Shown: positions 1 to 8,411 of the stretch, in pieces
Layout of the letters: every line of letters begins with the position of its first letter
How positions within the stretch are numbered: the first letter of the stretch is position 1
Source: Sphingomonadaceae bacterium
GTDB lineage: Bacteria > Pseudomonadota > Alphaproteobacteria > Sphingomonadales > Sphingomonadaceae
Direction: 5' to 3'
Length of the DNA: 64,000 nt
Assembly (NCBI GenBank): GCA_027533105.1
Contig: JAPZTW010000008.1
Coordinates: forward strand, 1-64,000
The notes under the pieces: generated by a model
The model's input: only the letters and a program-made list of their open reading frames with translations
Databases searched by the model: none
What the model was told of the DNA's origin: nothing
Program-made: the position numbers and the translations under genes

Positions 1-105
1 TTTGTTTTTCCCCCGCTCGTGGCGGTTGTTGGTGGTCCTTTCAGCCACCCCCGGCCCCCCGTCCCGCCCCCCCCCCCCCACACCAACGGGAGGTGGGAGA
101 GGTTC

Positions 106-1290
106 TTATCGGGGTCTGCTCCACCCCGGCGCCGGTTGGAATGTCTGGCGCGCTTCCGGAATCAGCGCCCGGATTTTCCGCGCAAAGCTGCGCAGGCAAA
201 CCTCGCTGGTGGCGATCGGCCCGGTGCCATAGCTCTTGCTCTGCATGCCCTGCTGCACCCTGCTGATCAGCCAGGTGTCCTCGGCATTGACCACCCGGTT
301 GATCCGCCAGTTGGCATAGCGCGCCAGCTTCATTTCCCGGCGGCCATCGGGCAGGGCATAGGCCACTTCGCGCAGCAGGCACTCGGTCGGGCTGATCGGC
401 AGCCACTGCATGAAGTCGATCTGGTCGGCGTAGATATCGAAGGCCATGTTCGGCCAGAGCTTGTAATAGAGCCAGCGACCGTGCGCTTCCTCGGGCAGGT
501 GGTCCACGCGGGGCAGGTGCGTGCGATAGAACTTCTCCCAGAAGTTCTGCTTTTCGCCCTTCACCACATCGCCATAAAGCCGATCGGCCCAGCCATGCGC
601 CTCGATCCGATAGGTCTTGCCGACCAGCCGCGACAGGCCATCGTGCGCCACCGGAATGTGGAGGTTGTCTGAGTAGTTATCGCCGACGTTCTTCCAGTTC
701 ACCCCGCGCGGGCGCAGGCGAACCGGGGCCATCCGCTCCATGTCCTCGAACCGGTACTGGCTGACCTCGGCCTCGAAGGGGGCCATCATCTCGCCCACCG
801 AAGGGAAGGCGCCGGGGGCCAGGTTGACGAAGATGAAGCCGTGCCAGACTTCGGTCGCGACCGGAGCGAGGCCGTTTTCCTCCAGCTTCAAGGCCGGGTA
901 CTCACCCTTCATCGGCACGCCCGTCAGCCGCCCGTCGGTTTCATAAACCCAGGCGTGATAGGGGCAGACCAGCTTCTTCGCGCAGCCCATCGGTCCTTCG
1001 ACCAGCCGCATCGCCCGGTGGCGGCAGACATTGGTGAAGGCCCGGATGGCGCCATCATCGCCGCGGATCACCACCACACTTTCGCCCAGGTAGTCGATCG
1101 TCTGGTAATCGCCGGGATTGGGGATTTCGTTCACGTGACAGACGATCTGCCACGACGGGCGGATCACCCGCTCCATCTCCAGGTCGAAGAACTCGCGGTC
1201 GTGATAGATCCAGCCGGGCAGGCTGAAATCGGCGTCGGGATCGACCTCCGGCCCGTCGATTTCGGCAACGATGGCTTCCAGCTTGCCCAC
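106..1290 (-). CDS. Rieske [2Fe-2S] aromatic ring-hydroxylating oxygenase, alpha subunit
   Basis: Oxygenase component of a Rieske non-heme iron system that would hydroxylate or demethylate an organic substrate with electrons from a separate reductase. The 394-residue protein has the Rieske motif CRH (C89, H91) and CPYH (C109, H112), then a catalytic domain with HIPVAH (H211, H216) as the likely two-histidine part of the iron site. I chose the GTG at 1288-1290 because an AAGGAG Shine-Dalgarno sits about 5 nt before it; a longer frame to 1359 would run through the operator shared with the divergent TetR gene. No ferredoxin or reductase gene is adjacent. The substrate cannot be told; the BetI-like neighbour makes a quaternary amine (betaine or stachydrine type) possible, but that is inference. 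Confidence 0.88.
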   Translation of the reverse strand: MGKLEAIVAEIDGPEVDPDADFSLPGWIYHDREFFDLEMERVIRPSWQIVCHVNEIPNPGDYQTIDYLGESVVVIRGDDGAIRAFTNVCRHRAMRLVEGPMGCAKKLVCPYHAWVYETDGRLTGVPMKGEYPALKLEENGLAPVATEVWHGFIFVNLAPGAFPSVGEMMAPFEAEVSQYRFEDMERMAPVRLRPRGVNWKNVGDNYSDNLHIPVAHDGLSRLVGKTYRIEAHGWADRLYGDVVKGEKQNFWEKFYRTHLPRVDHLPEEAHGRWLYYKLWPNMAFDIYADQIDFMQWLPISPTECLLREVAYALPDGRREMKLARYANWRINRVVNAEDTWLISRVQQGMQSKSYGTGPIATSEVCLRSFARKIRALIPEARQTFQPAPGWSRPR

Positions 1291-1307
1291 GGCGACTCCT
1301 TCAAACC

Positions 1308-1329
1308 TTGTTGGACAGTCGTACAACAA
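1308..1329. promoter_or_regulatory. palindromic operator between the Rieske oxygenase and TetR genes
   Basis: The half-sites TTGTTGGAC (1308-1316) and GTACAACAA (1321-1329) are inverted copies matching at 8 of 9 positions around a 4-base centre. The site lies between the GTG start of the oxygenase gene and the ATG of the divergent regulator, where a TetR-family repressor usually binds to control both itself and its neighbour. That it is bound is inference. Confidence 0.6.
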
Positions 1330-1337
1330 GTGATAGG

Positions 1338-1961
1338 ATGCCGCAAGTGAGCACCGCACCCGCCTATCGCCGGTCCGAACCCGATGCCCGCCGCCTCAGC
1401 CTGATCGAGGCCTGCGCCCGCGTGCTGGCCCGCGCAGGGATTGCCGGGGCGAGCGTGCGGACCATCGCGGTCGAGGCGGGCGTATCGCCGGGGCTGGTCG
1501 GGCATTACTTCGCGGGCGTCGATGCGCTGATCGCGGCGACCTATGCCCATACCGGCGCGCGGGTCGATGCCGCGCTGGAAACGGCCGTGGCGGCGGCGGG
1601 CGATGATCCGCGCGCGCGGCTGGAAGCCTTCGTCACCGCCAGCTTCGCCGCCCCGATCGCCGATCCCGAACTGCTCGCGACCTGGATCGCCTTCTGGAGC
1701 CTGGTGCGCGCCCGCCCCGAAATCGCCGCCCTGCATGACCAGCAGTACGGCGGCTTTCGCGCCCAACTGGAAGCCTTGCTGGCCGACGCCGGGGTCGCCC
1801 GGGCAGAGCTGCGCCCGCGCGCGATCGAGCTGACCGCGCTGGTCGACGGGCTGTGGCTGGAACTGTGCCTGTCCCCCCAGGCCTTCAGCGCGGACGAGGC
1901 AGCCGCCATCGCCCGCGCCGCGCTGGGCCGGATTACTTCGCCAGATCGGTCAGCAGGCTGA
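1338..1961 (+). CDS. TetR/AcrR family regulator, BetI-like
   Basis: DNA-binding repressor of about 207 residues. The N-terminal helix-turn-helix spans roughly residues 20-65, with the recognition region around VEAGVSPGLVGHYF, which is close to BetI-type regulators. The C-terminal ligand domain carries the BetI-like stretch TWIAFWSLVRARPE. The ATG at 1338 lies just downstream of the palindrome; a GTG at 1347 is an alternative, and a TTG frame from 1308 would begin inside the operator. It is divergent from the Rieske gene and probably represses it. Its 3' end overlaps the convergent peptidase gene by 29 bp. Confidence 0.85.
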   Translation: MPQVSTAPAYRRSEPDARRLSLIEACARVLARAGIAGASVRTIAVEAGVSPGLVGHYFAGVDALIAATYAHTGARVDAALETAVAAAGDDPRARLEAFVTASFAAPIADPELLATWIAFWSLVRARPEIAALHDQQYGGFRAQLEALLADAGVARAELRPRAIELTALVDGLWLELCLSPQAFSADEAAAIARAALGRITSPDRSAG

Positions 1962-3348
1962 AGTAATAGGTCAGGCCCGGCCGGACATTGTTGAGCGCCA
2001 CCCGCTCGTTGAGCCCGTGCGAGAACTCGTCCGAATCCTTGATGAACAGCGGGCTGACCGAATAGGCCGGCACGCCCTTGGCCCGGTACCACATCGAATC
2101 CGTCGCGCCCGAGCTTTGCGCCGGGATCACCGGCACGCCCGGCCAGGCCTGCTTCATCGCCCGGTCCACCGCCGTCAGGAAATCGGTCCGCATCGGCGAA
2201 GCGGGGCTTTCGGTCGAATCCCCGCCGGTGAAATCGCTGAACTTGACCGCCGGCACATTGGCCACCCGGGCCAGCTCGGCGATGATTTCCTCGCGCTTGT
2301 GGCCGGGGAAGATCCGGCAATTGATGTTGGCGGTGGCCCGCTGCGGAAGGGCGTTCTCGGCATGGCCGCCGCTCAGCATGGTCGGCACGCAGGTGGTGCC
2401 CACCTTGCCGACATAGCTGGGGCTGGCGCGCAGCACGGCCAGCGCTGCCTCGTCCGCCGGGTTGGCGGCAAAGGCGCGCATCGCCGCCGCCAGGGCAGGA
2501 TCGCTCTCGAACTGGGCGGCCTTTTCGAAATAGGCCTTGGTCAGCGGGTTCTGCTCGGCCTTGAAGGTATAGTTGCCGATCCGCTGCAGCGCGGTGGCCA
2601 GTTGGGTGATGGCGTTCTCGGGCCGCGGGGCAGAGCTGTGGCCACCGGGATTGGTCACTTCCAGCTTGATGTCGAGATAGGTCTTCTCAGCCCCTTCCCA
2701 GGTCCAGTAGAGCGGCTTGCCGGTCGCCTCGTCATAGGTGCCGCCCAGGCCATCGGTGTTGAGCACCATTTCCGCCCCGGCAAAGCGCTCGGCCAGGATC
2801 CGGCCGGTCTTCATCGTGGTTTCCTCGTCGCCCGAGAAGGCCAGCACGATCGTCCGCTTGGGCTTGAAGCCACCCTTGCGCAGCTCCATCAGCGCCACCA
2901 TCGCGACGATCATCGACACCTTCTGATCGCTGGCGCCGCGACCAAAGAGATAGCCGTTCTCCACCACCGGCGTGAACGGATCGCGCACCCAGTCGGCGGG
3001 CTTGGCCTCGACCACGTCCATGTGGCCGGAAATCACCAGCGGCTTGAGCTTCGGGTCGCTGCCCTGCCAGGTGGCAACGAAATAGGCCGTATCGTCGACC
3101 GGGGTGATCTCCACGTCACCCTCGGCCCAGCCGGCCTGGAGCAAGGCCGCCTTGTAGGCGCGGGCGACATCGGCGGTCTTGTTGTCAGGCCCGCGCACCG
3201 AACGCAGCGCAATCGCCTGCTTCGACAGATCGAGCACCTGCGCTTCGGCTGCGGCGCTGGGCGTTCTGGGCGGCGCAGCGAGCGCGGGAGCAGCCAGGGT
3301 CGACGCAGAGAGGGCAGCGGCGGCAAGCAAGAGGGCCTTGGGCGACAT
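1933..3348 (-). CDS. M20/M25/M40 family zinc peptidase, exported
   Basis: Metallo-aminopeptidase or carboxypeptidase of about 471 residues. It starts with a Sec signal peptide (MSPKALLLAAAALSAS, then Ala-rich to ALAAPP), so it acts in the periplasm. Metal-binding motifs of the M20 family are visible: SGHMDVVEA, GASDQK, the catalytic SGDEET and a late SHGLNER histidine. The ATG at 3348 follows GGAGAA at good spacing; an upstream in-frame extension to 3399 would place the signal peptide internally and is rejected. It lies 25 bp downstream of the phospholipase D-like gene on the same strand and is probably co-transcribed with it. The substrate is unknown. Confidence 0.88.
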   Translation of the reverse strand: MSPKALLLAAAALSASTLAAPALAAPPRTPSAAAEAQVLDLSKQAIALRSVRGPDNKTADVARAYKAALLQAGWAEGDVEITPVDDTAYFVATWQGSDPKLKPLVISGHMDVVEAKPADWVRDPFTPVVENGYLFGRGASDQKVSMIVAMVALMELRKGGFKPKRTIVLAFSGDEETTMKTGRILAERFAGAEMVLNTDGLGGTYDEATGKPLYWTWEGAEKTYLDIKLEVTNPGGHSSAPRPENAITQLATALQRIGNYTFKAEQNPLTKAYFEKAAQFESDPALAAAMRAFAANPADEAALAVLRASPSYVGKVGTTCVPTMLSGGHAENALPQRATANINCRIFPGHKREEIIAELARVANVPAVKFSDFTGGDSTESPASPMRTDFLTAVDRAMKQAWPGVPVIPAQSSGATDSMWYRAKGVPAYSVSPLFIKDSDEFSHGLNERVALNNVRPGLTYYFSLLTDLAK

Positions 3349-3373
3349 CGATCGTTCTCCTTTGATTGCGAGC

Positions 3374-4510
3374 CTAGGGGCGCACCGGCCATTCGGCAAT
3401 GCGTGGGCCGTGGCGCAGCCGGGCGATCGCGCGGTCGGCCAGCCCCAGCCCGAGCCGCGCCCGCCACGACCGGAAGGCCGAGCGGTCTTCCGGCGCCGGG
3501 GCGCTGCTGCCGGCCTGCAAGGGGATCAGCACATGGTCACGGAAAGCCTGGATCAGCCCGGCATCGCGCAGCACGGCAACATATTCGGCATTGGCGCGAT
3601 AGCTCACGAAATCGAAATTGCTCGATCCCACCACCAGCGCCGCGCCATCGATCAGCGCCGCCTTGGCATGCGTCATCATCGGGGTCAGCCGGATCCGGAT
3701 GCCCGCGCTCTCGGCCATGCCGAGGAGGTAATCCCGGATAATCGGCTTGTTGTTGGGGCGCGGGGTATAGAGCGTCACCTCCGCTCCGGCGCGGGCGGCC
3801 TCGCCCATCGCTTCCACAAAAGGAAAGGTCGGATAGGCGCTGACCACCTCGAGCGAGTGGCGCGCCCCAGCAAAGGCCGCGATCAGCGGGGCGAAGCCGG
3901 CCGGATTATCCGCCCCGTCCATGCTGAGCAGCGTAGCCCCGCCGATCTGCGCCGTCCGGCTGCCGCCGTGCCCCTGCCAATCCTGCTCGAACTCGTCCGC
4001 CAGCCAGTCGGCAATGCCGGGGTGTTCAACCCGCACCATCGTGTCGTGCCAGGCAAAGTTGTGATCGGAAAAGTTGATCCCGCCCAGCCAGGCGACATCG
4101 TCGATCACCAGCAGCTTCTTGTGATTGCGCAGCGCATAGCGCAACGGATTGGCGCCGATCGGATTGGTCACCCGCACCCCCGCCCCGGCCGCCAGGAGCC
4201 GGGCGAACATGGCCGCCGTTTCCGCCGCTTCGGCATGGATCGCCGGATCGCGGGTCAGGGCCAGGAAGGTGTCGTTGACCACGTGGCGGGTATAATCGTC
4301 GACCAGCACGCGGCGATCGGCGGCACGGCTGTCCGCGATTGCTCCCGCCACGGCCAGCCCGGCGGCATCGCCTTCGAAGGTCATCGCCTGGACCAGAACC
4401 CGCTGGCGGGCCTTGGCAATATCTCTCGAGCAGCGTGCCCAGAACGCCGCGGAGCCGACCAGCAGCTCCGCCTGAAGCGGTTCATCGTCTGGCAAGCTGC
4501 CTTCGCCCAT
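3374..4510 (-). CDS. phospholipase D-like protein (cardiolipin synthase type)
   Basis: Phosphatidyl-transferase or phosphodiesterase of the PLD superfamily, 378 residues. Both HKD motifs (HxKx4D) are intact: H130-K132-D137 in RNHKKLLVID and H281-K283-D288 in THAKAALID. Each is followed by the usual small-residue segment (GGINFSDHNF and GSSNFDF). No membrane segments are obvious, so it looks like a soluble or peripheral cardiolipin-synthase-like enzyme rather than canonical Cls with two N-terminal helices. The start at 4510 lacks a clear ribosome site. It is divergent from the glycosyltransferase gene, leaving 68 bp for both promoters. Confidence 0.82.
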   Translation of the reverse strand: MGEGSLPDDEPLQAELLVGSAAFWARCSRDIAKARQRVLVQAMTFEGDAAGLAVAGAIADSRAADRRVLVDDYTRHVVNDTFLALTRDPAIHAEAAETAAMFARLLAAGAGVRVTNPIGANPLRYALRNHKKLLVIDDVAWLGGINFSDHNFAWHDTMVRVEHPGIADWLADEFEQDWQGHGGSRTAQIGGATLLSMDGADNPAGFAPLIAAFAGARHSLEVVSAYPTFPFVEAMGEAARAGAEVTLYTPRPNNKPIIRDYLLGMAESAGIRIRLTPMMTHAKAALIDGAALVVGSSNFDFVSYRANAEYVAVLRDAGLIQAFRDHVLIPLQAGSSAPAPEDRSAFRSWRARLGLGLADRAIARLRHGPRIAEWPVRP

Positions 4511-4578
4511 CGGGGCTGGCCCTTGCCAGCGCCCCGCGGCAATGGCAAGGCCAGTCCCGGTCGCGAGTAAGGATCACT

Positions 4579-5805
4579 ATGCACGCTCCTGCTCCTCCGC
4601 ACCTCGCGTTGGGTCGACCGTTGAAGGTGCTGCTCCTGCTCTCGTCGCTGCATGGCGGCGGGGCCGAGCGCGTTGCCGTCCACGTGCTCAATGGCCTCGA
4701 CCCGCGCCGGATCGACGCGCGCATGGGCCTGCTGCGCAAGGCCGGACCCTATGTCGATCTGATCGAGGACCAAAGCCGGCTGCTGGTCGCGCCCGATGGG
4801 GAAACCCACTTCAACTACGACGGGCCGAACTCCGACCAGTATGCGCCCGGCAAGCTCGTCAGCAGCGCCGTGCGCGCGCCGCTGGCGTTCCGGCACATGA
4901 TCACCCAGACCCGCCCGGACGTGGTGATGAGCTTCCTGAAAGGCACCAACCTGCTCGCCTGGCTCTCGCTGATGGGGCTCGGCCGCCGCCGCCCGCGCTG
5001 GATCGCGCGCGAGGGCAACAACGTGCTGGCCGTGGTCAACGAGGAAGCCCCCAACGAATTCGTCCGCAAGGTCTCGGTCGGGCTGACCCGCCGCGCCTAT
5101 CGCCGCGCCGATGCCGTGCTGGCCAATGCCACCGACATGGCCGAAACGCTGCTGACCGACCTGTCGCTCGATCCCGCCAAGATGCGGATGATCAACAACC
5201 CGATCGACCTTGGCACGATTACCGCCGCCAAGGACCAGCCGGTGCCGGGCGCGCCGAAGCGGCCATTCATCCTGACCGCCGGGCGGCTGGAATACCAGAA
5301 GGCCCACGGCGTGCTGCTGCGCGCCTTTGCCAAGAGCGGGCTGTGGCGCACCCATGCGCTGGTGATCCTGGGCAAGGGCAGCCGGCTCAACCACCTGCAC
5401 CGGCTGGCCGCCCAGCTGGGCATTGGCGAGCATGTGCGCTTCATCGGCTTTGTCGCCAATCCCTATGCCTGGATGGCGCGAGCCGACCTGTTCGTGCTGC
5501 CATCGCGCTGGGAAGGCTTCCCGACCGTGGCCGCCGAAGCCCTCGCCTGCGGCGCGCCGCTGCTGCTGACCGACTGCAAGTTCGGCCCGCGCGACGTGAT
5601 CGAACCGGGGGTCAGCGGCGAGCTGGTCCCGGTCGACGATGTCGAGGCCCTGGCGCGCGGCATGTCGGACCTGATCGCCGCGCCGGAACGCCGCGCCGCC
5701 ATGCGCGAGGCCGGCTTTGCCCGGGTCCAGCGCTTCGCGATCGGGGCCATGGTCGAACAGTATGCCGCCCTGTTCGAGGAATTCGCGCCCGTAGCGGCGC
5801 GCTGA
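4579..5805 (+). CDS. glycosyltransferase family 4
   Basis: Retaining GT-B glycosyltransferase of 408 residues that would transfer a sugar from a nucleotide-sugar donor to a surface polysaccharide or lipid acceptor. The N-terminal Rossmann domain begins at LKVLLLLSSLHGGGAER, the typical glycine-rich opening of GT4 enzymes. The C-terminal half has ILTAGRLEYQKAHGVLL and the EGFPTVAAEALACG region that holds the E-x7-E donor-site motif. The ATG at 4579 has AAGGA 5-6 nt upstream; a longer frame starting at 4339 is rejected because it runs through the divergent PLD gene. No other polysaccharide genes are adjacent, so the product is unknown. Confidence 0.88.
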   Translation: MHAPAPPHLALGRPLKVLLLLSSLHGGGAERVAVHVLNGLDPRRIDARMGLLRKAGPYVDLIEDQSRLLVAPDGETHFNYDGPNSDQYAPGKLVSSAVRAPLAFRHMITQTRPDVVMSFLKGTNLLAWLSLMGLGRRRPRWIAREGNNVLAVVNEEAPNEFVRKVSVGLTRRAYRRADAVLANATDMAETLLTDLSLDPAKMRMINNPIDLGTITAAKDQPVPGAPKRPFILTAGRLEYQKAHGVLLRAFAKSGLWRTHALVILGKGSRLNHLHRLAAQLGIGEHVRFIGFVANPYAWMARADLFVLPSRWEGFPTVAAEALACGAPLLLTDCKFGPRDVIEPGVSGELVPVDDVEALARGMSDLIAAPERRAAMREAGFARVQRFAIGAMVEQYAALFEEFAPVAAR

Positions 5806-5945
5806 GCGAGACCTGTTAACCCCCGTCAGGTAACATTTTGCCCCAGGCCAGTCCCACCAAGGGACAGGCGGTGCCGGACGCTGGTGACGCCCACGCGTTT
5901 GCGGCATTGTGGCCTGGCCGAAGTCTGGCGTGAGGAAGCGGGTCG

Positions 5946-6617
5946 ATGAAATTCAATGCGATGGCGGCGATGCTGGTGGCCTTTGTCGGGCTGGTGGGCG
6001 CGGCCGGTTACGTGCTGGTGCGGCAACCGGTGGCCGAGGCAACCGTCCTCAGCGAGGCAGCCCCGGCCCCTTCATCGTCGGCCGACTTTGCCAAGGCCAC
6101 CCCGATTGCCACCCCGATCGCTGCACCCAGCACCCAGCCGCGCGACGAGCGGTTCGTGATCAAGCGGATCCTGCCCATCGACGGTCCGATCAAGTACGGC
6201 GAATGGCACTGGAACGAGGATGGCGTCCCGGCCGATGGCCCGCTGGTGATGACCGTGGACCTGGAAGCGCGGGTCCTTTCGGTATTCCGGGGCGGTTACG
6301 AAATCGGCGCCACGGCGGTGCTGCTCGGCACCCAGGAAAAGCCCACCCCGCTGGGCAAGTTCCCGATCATCTGGAAGAAGGCCGATCACTATTCCAGCAT
6401 CTACGACAGCGCGCCGATGCCCTACACCATGCGGCTGACCAACGATGGCGTGGCGATCCACGGGACCAAGGTGGAAAAGGGCTATGCCAGCCGCGGCTGC
6501 GTCGGCGTGCCCACGCCCTTTGCAAAAAAGCTGTTTGCCGTGGCCAAGCTGGGTGACGCGGTGATCATCACCCGCGGCAAGCGGATCGGCAAGGGCGACT
6601 CGCTGGTCGAAGGGTAA
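5946..6617 (+). CDS. L,D-transpeptidase family protein (YkuD domain)
   Basis: Envelope enzyme of 223 residues that would form 3-3 peptidoglycan cross-links or attach proteins to peptidoglycan. An N-terminal membrane anchor or signal (residues 5-25) is followed by an Ala/Pro linker (30-65), then a YkuD domain from about residue 98. The active-site pattern is present: H172 in IHGT and the SRGC motif with nucleophile C185. GAGGAA precedes the ATG. It stands alone, downstream of the glycosyltransferase, and a palindrome follows its stop. Confidence 0.87.
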   Translation: MKFNAMAAMLVAFVGLVGAAGYVLVRQPVAEATVLSEAAPAPSSSADFAKATPIATPIAAPSTQPRDERFVIKRILPIDGPIKYGEWHWNEDGVPADGPLVMTVDLEARVLSVFRGGYEIGATAVLLGTQEKPTPLGKFPIIWKKADHYSSIYDSAPMPYTMRLTNDGVAIHGTKVEKGYASRGCVGVPTPFAKKLFAVAKLGDAVIITRGKRIGKGDSLVEG

Positions 6618-6644
6618 GTCGCCCCGGGCCTGACCCGGGACGAC
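6618..6644. repeat. small palindromic repeat / possible bidirectional terminator
   Basis: GTCG-cCCCGGG-cctga-CCCGGGa-CGAC forms a near-perfect hairpin right after the L,D-transpeptidase stop and before the 3' end of the convergent SDR gene. The CCGGGTCAGGCCCGGG type of sequence is a common dispersed repeat in this group; a similar core occurs near 61643-61666. Confidence 0.55.
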
Positions 6645-6651
6645 GGAAACC

Positions 6652-7446
6652 TCAGGCCAGCCCCTTGCCCAGCGAGCGCGGCGTGGCATCGCCAAGCTGG
6701 CTGCCGCCATCGATATCGAGGATGGTCCCGGTGATATAGCGCGCAGCGTTCGAGCAGAGGAACACCGCACCCTCGGCAATTTCCTCGATCTCGCCCCAGC
6801 GCTTCATCGCTATGCGGTCGTAATGCTTCTGCCGGGTATCGGCATCGGGCGCGAGCCGGGCCATGCCTTCGGTATTGGCGATCGGGCCGGGTGAAATGCC
6901 GTTGACCCGCACGTCCGAACCCCATTCCAGCGCCAGCACGCGGATCAGCTGGTTGATCCCCGCCTTGGCCGCGCAGGCGTGGGCCTGAAGCTGCATCGGA
7001 TTGACCGCCTGGCCGGCCGTGATCGCGATCAGCGAGGCGCCCGGCACGTTGAGCAGGTCATGACAGCCGCGAAACACGTTGAAGGTGCCGTTAAGGTCGA
7101 TATCGACCACGGTCTTGAAGGCGTTGGCGCTCATCCCGAGCGCCGGCGCCAGGAAGTTGCCCGCCGCGCCGGAAACAACGATGTCCAGCAGCCCGAATTC
7201 ATTGCGGACGTGCTCCATCGCGCCGCGGATCGCGCCGTAATCGCGCACGTCAGCGGAGAGGCCGATTGCCCCGTGGCCGATCTCGGCGGCGGCATTGGCG
7301 GCCTTTTCGGGGTTGCGGCCACAGACCGCAACTTTCGCGCCCAGTTCGGCATAGCGCTTGGCGATCCCCAGGTTGATGCCCGAAGTGCCCCCGGCGACGA
7401 AGGCCACCTTGCCGTCGAGAATGCCGTCTTTGAAAGGTGAAGTCAT
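6652..7446 (-). CDS. SDR oxidoreductase resembling peroxisomal 2,4-dienoyl-CoA reductase (DECR2 type)
   Basis: NAD(P)H-dependent reductase of 264 residues. The cofactor motif is GGTSGINLG. The segments SGAAGNFLAPA and NAFKTVVDIDLNGTFNV closely match the mammalian peroxisomal 2,4-dienoyl-CoA reductase as I know it. The usual SDR YxxxK is replaced by QAHACAAK, so the catalytic Tyr is absent, as in the DECR2 subfamily. It would reduce conjugated double bonds during degradation of unsaturated acyl-CoAs. ATG 7446 follows GGAG. It lies downstream of an HSD10-like SDR on the same strand, separated by an 88-bp gap that contains an inverted repeat. Confidence 0.8.
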   Translation of the reverse strand: MTSPFKDGILDGKVAFVAGGTSGINLGIAKRYAELGAKVAVCGRNPEKAANAAAEIGHGAIGLSADVRDYGAIRGAMEHVRNEFGLLDIVVSGAAGNFLAPALGMSANAFKTVVDIDLNGTFNVFRGCHDLLNVPGASLIAITAGQAVNPMQLQAHACAAKAGINQLIRVLALEWGSDVRVNGISPGPIANTEGMARLAPDADTRQKHYDRIAMKRWGEIEEIAEGAVFLCSNAARYITGTILDIDGGSQLGDATPRSLGKGLA

Positions 7447-7457
7447 TTCTCTGTTCT

Positions 7458-7523
7458 CCGTTCGTGTCGAGCGAAGTCGAGACACGTTGCGCGCGGCGTC
7501 TCGACTACGCTCGACGCGAACGG
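7458..7523. repeat. inverted repeat pair between the two SDR genes
   Basis: Arms at 7458-7486 and 7497-7523 are inverted copies of a CCGTTCGTGTCGAGCGAAG-type sequence, matching at about 25 of 27 positions around a 10-base loop. A half copy of the same family is seen near 53360-53382. It would form a long hairpin in RNA between the two same-strand genes and probably belongs to a dispersed REP-like family. Confidence 0.65.
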
Positions 7524-7533
7524 GTCTTCGGTG

Positions 7534-8316
7534 CTAGCGCGGAGCCATGCGGATCGCGCCGTCAAGGCGGATGCACTGGCCGTTGAAATAGGTGTTGCGC
7601 GCCAGTTCCAGCGCCAGGCTGCCGAATTCCTCGGGCTTGCCGAGCCGCTTGGGGAACGGCACCGAGGCGGCGAGGCTTTCCAGCACCTGCGGCTTGGCGC
7701 CCAGCATCAGCGGCGTGGCGAAGATGCCCGGCATGATCGAATTGACCCGGATGCCCACGTCCGACAGGTCGCGCGCCATCGGCAGGACCAGGCCGTTCAC
7801 CCCGGCCTTGGCCGAGCCATAGATCACCTGGCCGATCTGCCCGTCCTGCGCCGCGACCGAGGCGGTCAGCGTAATGCAGCCGCGCTCGCCATCTTCCAGC
7901 GGCTCGAGCGTGGCCATGCCTTCGGCCGAGATCGAGGCGATCCGATAGGAGGCGACCAGAATGCCCTGGACGCCATATTCATAGTCTTCGGTCGGGGTCC
8001 GGCGCAGTCGGCCGGCTTCCTTGTCAAAGGCCAGCGTCTTGCCGCGGCGGCTGGTCATCGCGCAGTGGACGGTGATCCGCTCCTGCCCGTGGGCGGCGCG
8101 CGCCTTGGCGAAGCCGGCCAGCACCGATTCCTCGGACGTGATATCGACATGGCAGAACAGCCCGCCGATCGCCTTGGCTACGTCCTCGCCCTTTTCGGTG
8201 TTCACATCGAAAATCGCGACCTTGGCTCCGGCGGCGGCCAGCGCCTCGGCAGTGGCGCGGCCCAGGCCCGATGCGCCACCGGTGACCACTGCTGCAATGC
8301 TCGAATCGATCTTCAT
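7534..8316 (-). CDS. SDR oxidoreductase, 3-hydroxyacyl-CoA dehydrogenase type II (HSD10-like)
   Basis: NAD-dependent dehydrogenase of 260 residues, very similar in layout to mitochondrial HSD17B10: TGGASGLG at the cofactor site, TASVAAQDGQIGQVIYGSAK with the catalytic Ser and the YxxxK pair, LPMARDLSDVGIRVNSIMPG, and a C-terminal RLDGAIRM. The expected NAG-type motif after beta strand 4 reads HCAMTSRRG instead, and the VNLxG region reads EYGVQG, so it is a divergent member. It would oxidise 3-hydroxyacyl-CoA or a hydroxy-steroid or isoprenoid substrate. ATG 8316 follows GGGAGAG. First gene of the minus-strand pair with the DECR2-like gene; the alcohol dehydrogenase gene is divergent. Confidence 0.85.
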   Translation of the reverse strand: MKIDSSIAAVVTGGASGLGRATAEALAAAGAKVAIFDVNTEKGEDVAKAIGGLFCHVDITSEESVLAGFAKARAAHGQERITVHCAMTSRRGKTLAFDKEAGRLRRTPTEDYEYGVQGILVASYRIASISAEGMATLEPLEDGERGCITLTASVAAQDGQIGQVIYGSAKAGVNGLVLPMARDLSDVGIRVNSIMPGIFATPLMLGAKPQVLESLAASVPFPKRLGKPEEFGSLALELARNTYFNGQCIRLDGAIRMAPR

Positions 8317-8411
8317 TTGACTCTCCCTTTAATCGCGCGATTAATGACCTTTCGGCGGCGGGGCGGCAAGCCCCGCAAAAAGACCAGACGGCCAGCCGAG
8401 GGAGAGGGGAA

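Noticed and set aside
2017..3741. Long plus-strand open frame opposite the M20 peptidase
   Set aside because: Antisense shadow of the peptidase and PLD genes; Arg/Gly/His-rich translation without any domain.
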